From assembly GCA_003560595.1 (NCBI GenBank), contig PWKY01000022.1:1-63836 (forward strand): a stretch of DNA of 63,836 bases, written 5' to 3'. Position 1 is the first letter of the stretch, and the number at the start of each line of letters is the position of its first letter. Of the stretch, positions 59,156 through 63,836 are shown in pieces. Made by a program: the position numbers and the translations under genes. The notes beneath the pieces were generated by a model. That model was not told where the DNA came from, made no database searches, and saw only the letters and a list, made by a program, of their open reading frames with translations. Source of the DNA: Thermoplasmata archaeon (GTDB lineage: Archaea; Thermoplasmatota; Thermoplasmata; Halarchaeoplasmatales; Halarchaeoplasmataceae).

Positions 59156-59272
59156 ATCATCACCATTATTTCAACCCTATCTTTCTGAAATTACTTTAAT
59201 TTTACTATACTATGATATTTTATCAAAAGTTAAAAGTATCACCACTTCCATTGTCGACTAGGTGAGAAAAAT

Positions 59273-60013
59273 ATGGTCCCTCCAAGTTACGAAATAATAA
59301 AGAATAGAGATATACCCGAGGTAAATGTACTAGTAGCCGGTTTTCCGGGGATCGGTTTGATAGGTGGTATAGCTTCTGAACAATTGATCAATACTTTGGA
59401 CTTAGAACAGGTGGCTTCTATCAACTGCGATGAGTTCCCACCGACCGCGGTCATATTCGATGGAGTACCAAGAAGACCGGTAAGGTTCTTTGCAGGCAGC
59501 GGGTTCCTGCTGGTCAAATCCGATATGGTGATCCCCCCTCATCTCGCTAACAGTTTGGCTAAAGAACTGATCGATTGGAGTACTGATAATGATATCGAAG
59601 AGGTCATCATCTTCGACGGTATCCCGGAATCACAAGAATCCGACGAGAAAAATCATATCTGGGGTGTCATAAGTACTCATTCAGCCGCAAGCCATGCAGA
59701 AAAGTTAGATATCGACGTGATCAAAAGGGGAGCGATCTCCGAGATATCGAGCTCACTGCTGCTGTATGCACATGAAAATAAGATCGAGGCGGTCGCCATG
59801 CTGGCTGAGGGCTCTTCTAAGATGCCGGATCCAAGGGGGGCTGCTGCTTTACTAGATAAATTCGCAGATTATATGGAAATAGATGTGGATACCTCCGCAC
59901 TTTTGGAGAGTGCCGAAGAGTTAGAACAAGAGTACGCAAAGTTGGTCGAACAGACCAAACAGGCACAGAACGATATGGACAAACGGAGTGCACAGCCGCC
60001 ACTTTACGGATGA
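59273..60013 (+). CDS. PAC2-type proteasome assembly chaperone homologue
   Basis: A 246-residue PAC2-family protein. It has NVLVAGFPGIGLIGGIASEQ at the N-terminus and ALLDKFADYMEIDVDTSALL near the end, followed by a helical tail. The last three residues LYG form an HbYX motif, the tail by which activators and chaperones dock on the 20S proteasome. This supports a role in proteasome assembly. The start has GGTGAG about 9 nt upstream. Confidence 0.88.
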   Translation: MVPPSYEIIKNRDIPEVNVLVAGFPGIGLIGGIASEQLINTLDLEQVASINCDEFPPTAVIFDGVPRRPVRFFAGSGFLLVKSDMVIPPHLANSLAKELIDWSTDNDIEEVIIFDGIPESQESDEKNHIWGVISTHSAASHAEKLDIDVIKRGAISEISSSLLLYAHENKIEAVAMLAEGSSKMPDPRGAAALLDKFADYMEIDVDTSALLESAEELEQEYAKLVEQTKQAQNDMDKRSAQPPLYG

Positions 60014-60050
60014 AATGATAGGAACACATCCCAGGAATTACTCGATGCCA

Positions 60051-60590
60051 TCAACTTAGAGTATATTCCAACAATTGTTTCATGGCCTTACCACGATGGC
60101 TCAGTTCGTTCTTTTGGTCAGTTTTCATCTCTGCGAAGGTGATATCGTAACCAGATGGTACGAAGATCGGATCATATCCAAAACCGTGTTCTCCTCTTAT
60201 TTCGTGGGATATACTTCCTTTACATACTCCTTTGAATATCTTCTTATCTTCTTCTAATAACCCGATCATGCACTCAAACCGGGCCCCTCGGTCTTTTTCT
60301 CCTTCCAACAATTTCAATATCCCACCACACCCCAACGTTCTCATCACGTAGGCGGAATATACTCCTGGAAAATCGTTCAAAGCATCGATGAACAAGCCAC
60401 TGTCGTCTATTATCAATGGGGCATGATCCACCAAGTCGTCTAATGCGTGTACTACAACATCCTTTAACCGATCCGTCTGTATCTCATGATAATGTACTTT
60501 TTTCATGGAAACAGAGAAAGAATCAGCCAACATATCTTTGTATTCTTCGTACTTACCTTGATTGGATGTGATCACGTTCAGTTTTTTCAT
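60051..60590 (-). CDS. rdgB: XTP/dITP pyrophosphatase (RdgB/Ham1)
   Basis: A 179-residue house-cleaning pyrophosphatase that removes deaminated purine nucleotides. It shows ITSNQGKYEEY, DDSGLFIDALNDFPGVYSAY and GFGYDPIFVPSG, all typical. The start overlaps the stop of bud32 (ATGA). In bacteria rdgB is often linked with rph (RNase PH), and here rph is the divergent neighbour on the other side of bud32. Confidence 0.95.
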   Translation of the reverse strand: MKKLNVITSNQGKYEEYKDMLADSFSVSMKKVHYHEIQTDRLKDVVVHALDDLVDHAPLIIDDSGLFIDALNDFPGVYSAYVMRTLGCGGILKLLEGEKDRGARFECMIGLLEEDKKIFKGVCKGSISHEIRGEHGFGYDPIFVPSGYDITFAEMKTDQKNELSHRGKAMKQLLEYTLS

Positions 60591-61213
60591 AGATATCTTC
60601 CTCTGGCTTCTATATCCTTCGTGCGTTGGATAACTTTCGTTCCTTCCGGATAGGTCTGAAGATACCCTTCCAGTACCCTTCTGTACCTTTTTAAAGGCTC
60701 CTCGTGTACACTCACCAACGCTTCTTTCAAAAGATGTAGATCTACACCTTTCTCTTCTAAGCTAGCGTCGAAATCCCCTAGGCTGAAGTCTATAAAGCAA
60801 TGTTGTTGTTTTTCTTCCGAATATAGTATGTTAGATGTGGTAAGATCCCCGTGAGAGATATCCGCTCTGTGAAGATATCCCAGGTACATGCCGATCTTCT
60901 TCAAATTTACGTCTATCCCCTCTTCTATACTGTCCATAACCCTTTTTCCTTCGAACCATTGGATCACTATCGTTTGTTTTTCAGGTATGACATCATATAT
61001 GATAGGTGTGGGTACTCCCGCCTTTCGAGCTTCGCGTATCAAACGAGATTCCTTCTTCGTTCTACTCTGTCGTAGGCTGTCGTCTAGTTTTGGATGTCTA
61101 TATCCTTTGACCACCCTCCTTTTAATCACCAACTGCCGGTCATTCCATTCCCCAAACCAGATCTGGGCTTCGGCACCGGTGGCCAGGAGTTGCTTTTGGA
61201 TCAAGCCGTCCAT
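60587..61213 (-). CDS. bud32: KEOPS kinase Bud32, free-standing
   Basis: A 208-residue atypical kinase/ATPase of the KEOPS complex, needed for the t6A modification of ANN-decoding tRNAs. It has the N-terminal glycine-containing loop (LLATGAEAQIW), KRRVVKGYRHPKLD, the catalytic loop HGDLTTSN at 121-128 and DFS at 142-144 in place of DFG. It is free-standing, not fused to Kae1 as in several methanogens. ATG 61213 is preferred over 61264; the extra residues have no homology and a TATA-like element lies about 27 bp upstream. Operon with rdgB. Confidence 0.93.
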   Translation of the reverse strand: MDGLIQKQLLATGAEAQIWFGEWNDRQLVIKRRVVKGYRHPKLDDSLRQSRTKKESRLIREARKAGVPTPIIYDVIPEKQTIVIQWFEGKRVMDSIEEGIDVNLKKIGMYLGYLHRADISHGDLTTSNILYSEEKQQHCFIDFSLGDFDASLEEKGVDLHLLKEALVSVHEEPLKRYRRVLEGYLQTYPEGTKVIQRTKDIEARGRYL

Positions 61214-61309
61214 GGATATCTTAAAAAGCAACTCAAATAATAATCTTTTCACAAAAATGGCCAAAATATATATTCAACCCAAGAAATTGCCGGAGAAAGA
61301 GGTATTACG

Positions 61310-62023
61310 ATGGACAGAGTAAACAGAACTAACGACGAGATAAGAAACACCAAGATAACAAAGAATTTTCTCGAGAATCCACCGGGTTCCGTGCTTATAG
61401 AAACCGGTAAGACCAAGGTCATCTGTACGGTGATGTGTGAGGATAGTGTTCCACCGTGGTTTGATGATGAGGCTGAAAAGGGATGGCTTACAGCTAGGTA
61501 TGGTATGCTTCCCGGTAGTGGTGATTCAAGGATACGCCGGGAAACCCGTGGTGTTAGGGGAAGAACTAAAGAGATTCAAAGGTTGATAGGTCGGTCACTA
61601 AGAGCCGCTTTGGATCTAGAAGTACTAGGACCAAGGACTCTTTGGATCGATTGTGACGTTATCCAGGCGGATGGGGGTACGAGGACCGCTTCCATCACCG
61701 GGGCATGGGTGGCTCTTTACATAGCTTGTCAGCGTCTGCTCGAGAAAGGCGATGTAAGCGATTCACCCGTTGTAAGGCAGGTAGCGGCTACAAGCGTCGG
61801 CCTGATAGATGGTGAAACATTCCTAGATATCTGCTTCGAGGAGGATTCAGGGGCCGATGTTGATATGAACGTAGCTATGGACTCAGATGGCAATTTTATC
61901 GAGATCCAGAGTACAGGTGAAGAGGCAGTATTTACAAGGGATCAGCATGAAAAGATGTTGGATCTCGCAACAAAAGGTATCCAAGAACTGTTCGATGTAC
62001 AAAAGGAAAGTCTAGAGATGTGA
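61310..62023 (+). CDS. rph: Bacterial-type RNase PH
   Basis: A 237-residue phosphorolytic 3'-exoribonuclease. The sequence follows bacterial RNase PH and not archaeal Rrp41: GSVLIETGKTKVICTV, ARYGMLPGSGDSRIRRETRG, GRTKEIQRLIGRSLRAALDL and DCDVIQADGGTRTASITGAW. The phosphate-binding residues R85 (in GRTKE) and T124-R125 (GGTRTA) are present, so it should be active. RNase PH trims tRNA 3' ends. The N-terminus is complete, without the extension of Rrp41. Divergent from bud32-rdgB; transfer from bacteria is likely. Confidence 0.9.
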   Translation: MDRVNRTNDEIRNTKITKNFLENPPGSVLIETGKTKVICTVMCEDSVPPWFDDEAEKGWLTARYGMLPGSGDSRIRRETRGVRGRTKEIQRLIGRSLRAALDLEVLGPRTLWIDCDVIQADGGTRTASITGAWVALYIACQRLLEKGDVSDSPVVRQVAATSVGLIDGETFLDICFEEDSGADVDMNVAMDSDGNFIEIQSTGEEAVFTRDQHEKMLDLATKGIQELFDVQKESLEM

Positions 62024-62067
62024 TATTGGGGAACATTAATATATCTTCAATCCTTTTTACCTGATGT

Positions 62068-62526
62068 ATGCAGATAAGTTTAGGGTTGATATTGATAATA
62101 TTGGGTATAGTCCTCTTTATAATCGAGGCAACAGAACCGGGTTTTTTCATAGCTATACCTGCCGGTGTTTTGTTAGTACTGGGTTTGATATCGGTCATAT
62201 ATCCTAATTTATTACTGAGTTGGCTGACTCCCGTCATTGTTGCAGCAGTTGTGATACCCCTGATGATGTTATCGATGAAGTTTTACCAGAAGATTTCTCC
62301 TCCCACCAAACCTACGACCACCATGGGCTCATCTCTTATAGGTGAAGTAGGTAAGGTAATGGTAGCCGTAGTTCCCGATGAGATATCAGGAAAAGTAAAA
62401 ATTAAAAATCAAATTTGGAGTGCAACTTCCGAACATAAGATACCGGAGGGAACTAAAGTGATGGTCACCAGGAGTGAAGGTGTAGTTGTCTGGGTAAAAG
62501 AAATAAAGGAGAGTGAAGAAATATGA
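62068..62526 (+). CDS. NfeD-type membrane protein
   Basis: A 152-residue protein with two to three N-terminal helices (about 3-20, 26-46, 52-70) and a C-terminal OB-fold domain (about 88-150, VGKVMVAVVPDEISGKVKIK and GTKVMVTRSEGVVVWVKEI). This is the short NfeD type without the serine protease domain. It is encoded directly before an SPFH protein (ATGA overlap), the usual partner, and probably helps organise SPFH complexes in the membrane. Confidence 0.9.
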   Translation: MQISLGLILIILGIVLFIIEATEPGFFIAIPAGVLLVLGLISVIYPNLLLSWLTPVIVAAVVIPLMMLSMKFYQKISPPTKPTTTMGSSLIGEVGKVMVAVVPDEISGKVKIKNQIWSATSEHKIPEGTKVMVTRSEGVVVWVKEIKESEEI

Positions 62527-63683
62527 TAGGATGGATAATACTGCTTGTAGTAGGAATAATCCTGCTGACCGTAGTCGCAGGAAGGACAGCCTTTTGGATC
62601 ATACAACCTTACGAACAGGGTATATATATCAAGCTGGGTAATTTTCAAGGAGTTCTTAACCCCGGTGTAAACATAGTTTACCCCTTCGTATCCCAGGTCA
62701 TCAAATTGGATCTTAGAACACAGGTCCTTGACGTACCTAGGCAGGAAGTGATCACAAAGGATAACTCACCGACCAATGTTGATGCCATAATATATATCAA
62801 AGTCATCGATGTAAAAAAGGCTTACTTCGAGGTCACCAATCACAAGGCGGCTACAATCAACTTGGCCCAGACCACACTTCGTTCTGTTATAGGCGATATG
62901 GAGCTCGATGAAATACTTTATAACAGGGAGCGTATAAACACACATCTTAGGCAGGTACTCGATGAAGCTACCGATGCATGGGGTGTAAGAGTAGAATCTG
63001 TAGAGATACGTGAGGTAGATCCCGTGGGCACGGTAAAACAGGCCATGGAAGAGCAAACCGCTGCAGAAAGACAGCGAAGGGCAGCCATATTGAAAGCCGA
63101 CGGTCAAAAAAGGTCAGCCATATTGAAAGCCGAAGGTAACAGACGATCGAGGATCCTGAACGCCGAAGGTATAAGGCAAAGTAAGATACTCGAAGCCGAG
63201 GGTACACGTACAGCTAAGATATTAGAAGCTCAAGGTGAATCTCAACGTTTGAGGGTCCTTTCGCTTGGTGCCGGTATGCTGGATGAAAAAGCTCTTACTT
63301 ATCTATCGTTGGATACACTGCATAGTATGTCGGATGGTCAGGCTACAAAGATCATATTCCCATTTGAGATCTCTCGATTAGTCGAAGGTGCTTCAGAATA
63401 TTTAGGGGCTTCAAGAAAAGTAGAACCAAAGCAGCCATTTGATATCAAAGATATAGAGGATATCGTTGGTAGGGCTGAAGACGTACTTGGAGAGATCCCA
63501 GGTCGAGAACAGATGCGTAAGGAGATCAAACAGATAGAGAAAAGTGCAAAGGATTCCGAATGGGACGACCGAGAAAAAGTTAAGAGAGAGGCTGAAAAAG
63601 GTGCCCGGGAAGTATTAGAAGAAGTAAAAGATGAGATGGGCGACTTAAAGATCGGTAAGCCTGAGGAAGAAAAGGAGGAGTGA
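62523..63683 (+). CDS. SPFH/stomatin-like membrane protein
   Basis: A 386-residue stomatin/slipin homologue. An N-terminal hydrophobic segment (about 3-25) is followed by the SPFH domain (about 26-200) with LGNFQGVLNPGVNIVYPFVS and RTQVLDVPRQEVITKDNSPT, then an alpha-helical coiled coil with repeated AILKADGQKRSA/AILKAEGNRRS-type units and a charged tail. Such proteins form ring- or dome-shaped membrane microdomains. The C-terminal tail (after about 300) is unusually long. Operon with NfeD. Confidence 0.93.
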   Translation: MIGWIILLVVGIILLTVVAGRTAFWIIQPYEQGIYIKLGNFQGVLNPGVNIVYPFVSQVIKLDLRTQVLDVPRQEVITKDNSPTNVDAIIYIKVIDVKKAYFEVTNHKAATINLAQTTLRSVIGDMELDEILYNRERINTHLRQVLDEATDAWGVRVESVEIREVDPVGTVKQAMEEQTAAERQRRAAILKADGQKRSAILKAEGNRRSRILNAEGIRQSKILEAEGTRTAKILEAQGESQRLRVLSLGAGMLDEKALTYLSLDTLHSMSDGQATKIIFPFEISRLVEGASEYLGASRKVEPKQPFDIKDIEDIVGRAEDVLGEIPGREQMRKEIKQIEKSAKDSEWDDREKVKREAEKGAREVLEEVKDEMGDLKIGKPEEEKEE

Positions 63684-63733
63684 AGTTCTCAGACGTTAAC
63701 ATTTGCATGGCGAACGAGCCTGTCAAAACTTTA

Positions 63734-63759
63734 GTGATTTTCAGGTTTTTGAAAATCAC
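63734..63759 (+). other. Perfect 10-bp hairpin between the SPFH gene and the last gene
   Basis: GTGATTTTCA and TGAAAATCAC are perfect inverted repeats around a 6-base loop. It lies 50 bp after the SPFH stop and about 20 bp before the next TATA box. It might be an operator for the next gene or part of a terminator; neither can be decided. Confidence 0.6.
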
Positions 63760-63778
63760 AAGGAAAAATGGAAATAAG

Positions 63779-63787
63779 CTTTAAATA
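63779..63787 (+). promoter_or_regulatory. TATA box of the last, partial gene
   Basis: CTTTAAATA is centred 27 bp upstream of the ATG at 63809, matching leaderless transcription. Confidence 0.6.
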
Positions 63788-63808
63788 GCCAGACATTATT
63801 ATCTAACC

Positions 63809-63836
63809 ATGCCTAAAGAATTAAAAAAGCAGATAA
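63809..63836 (+). CDS. Start of a gene cut off by the window edge
   Basis: ATG 63809 begins MPKELKKQI before the window ends. Only nine codons are visible, so no identification is possible. The TATA box 27 bp upstream supports it being a real start. Confidence 0.45.

Noticed and set aside
61310-62023. Annotation as exosome subunit Rrp41.
   Set aside because: The sequence motifs follow bacterial RNase PH closely (MLPGSGDSRIRRE, GRTKEIQRLIG), not Rrp41.

Overview
The window is a gene-dense stretch of an archaeal chromosome. Archaeal signs are the TATA boxes about 26-28 bp upstream of start codons (many genes look leaderless), CDC48, a PIN/PilT-type ATPase with a KH domain, Bud32, Pth2, DUF99, UPF0201, a proteasome-assembly-chaperone homologue, KaiC-like and MoxR ATPases, and archaeal-type MtrA, MtrH and short MetE. 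The gene content (POR, IOR and KOR ferredoxin oxidoreductases, a Lar nickel-cofactor set, a corrinoid methyl branch) suggests an anaerobic, peptide- or amino-acid-using euryarchaeon, possibly an uncultured Thermoplasmatota lineage. The assignment is inference from content only; there is no rRNA in the window.

Layout. 1-4.7 kb: partial winged-helix-like gene, KaiC-like ATPase, M50 membrane protease, MgtC/DUF4010 transporter, macrodomain hydrolase. 4.7-6.9 kb: CDC48. 6.9-15 kb: a MoxR-type cluster made of converging transcription units (secreted DUF4129 protein, DUF4350, MoxR; against DUF1616, DUF58 and a small membrane protein), flanked by two more membrane proteins. 15-18.7 kb: a five-gene operon metF-mtrA-mtrH-metE-DUF4346 that reads as a complete corrinoid-dependent route from methylene-tetrahydropterin to methionine. 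18.7-21 kb: small and membrane proteins and a GT2 glycosyltransferase. 21.1-23.9 kb: larB-larC-larE for the nickel-pincer nucleotide. 24-26.4 kb: an HTH regulator, a TraB-like remnant, a LOG-like protein, a cupin. 26.5-31.9 kb: the operon porCDAB-iorAB. 32-39.7 kb: housekeeping and membrane genes. 39.75-40.3 kb: a tRNA-Val embedded in an unusual array of hairpins and repeats. 40.3-41.2 kb: a ZIP metal transporter behind a perfect 16-bp palindrome and a 33-codon ORF. 41.2-43.9 kb: korDABC. 43.9-47.5 kb: coiled-coil protein, sugar epimerase, GT4 and a membrane protein. 47.5-51.9 kb: zinc-ribbon membrane protein, cupin, M32 carboxypeptidase, tRNA-Thr, HTH regulator and bactofilin-like protein. 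51.9-57.3 kb: a giant 1796-residue Lhr helicase. 57.4-63.8 kb: PdxS, SDR, PAC2 chaperone, RdgB, Bud32, a bacterial-type RNase PH, and an NfeD-SPFH pair.

The best candidates for something under-described are (1) the compact metF-mtrA-mtrH-metE-DUF4346 operon, where a membrane-anchorless MtrA would deliver methyl groups straight to a short MetE, (2) the hairpin/repeat array around tRNA-Val, where the two strands of the acceptor stem are each present about three times, (3) the palindrome-controlled short ORF translationally coupled to a ZIP transporter, and (4) a bacterial-type RNase PH in an archaeon. No CRISPR array, insertion sequence, integrase or phage gene was seen.
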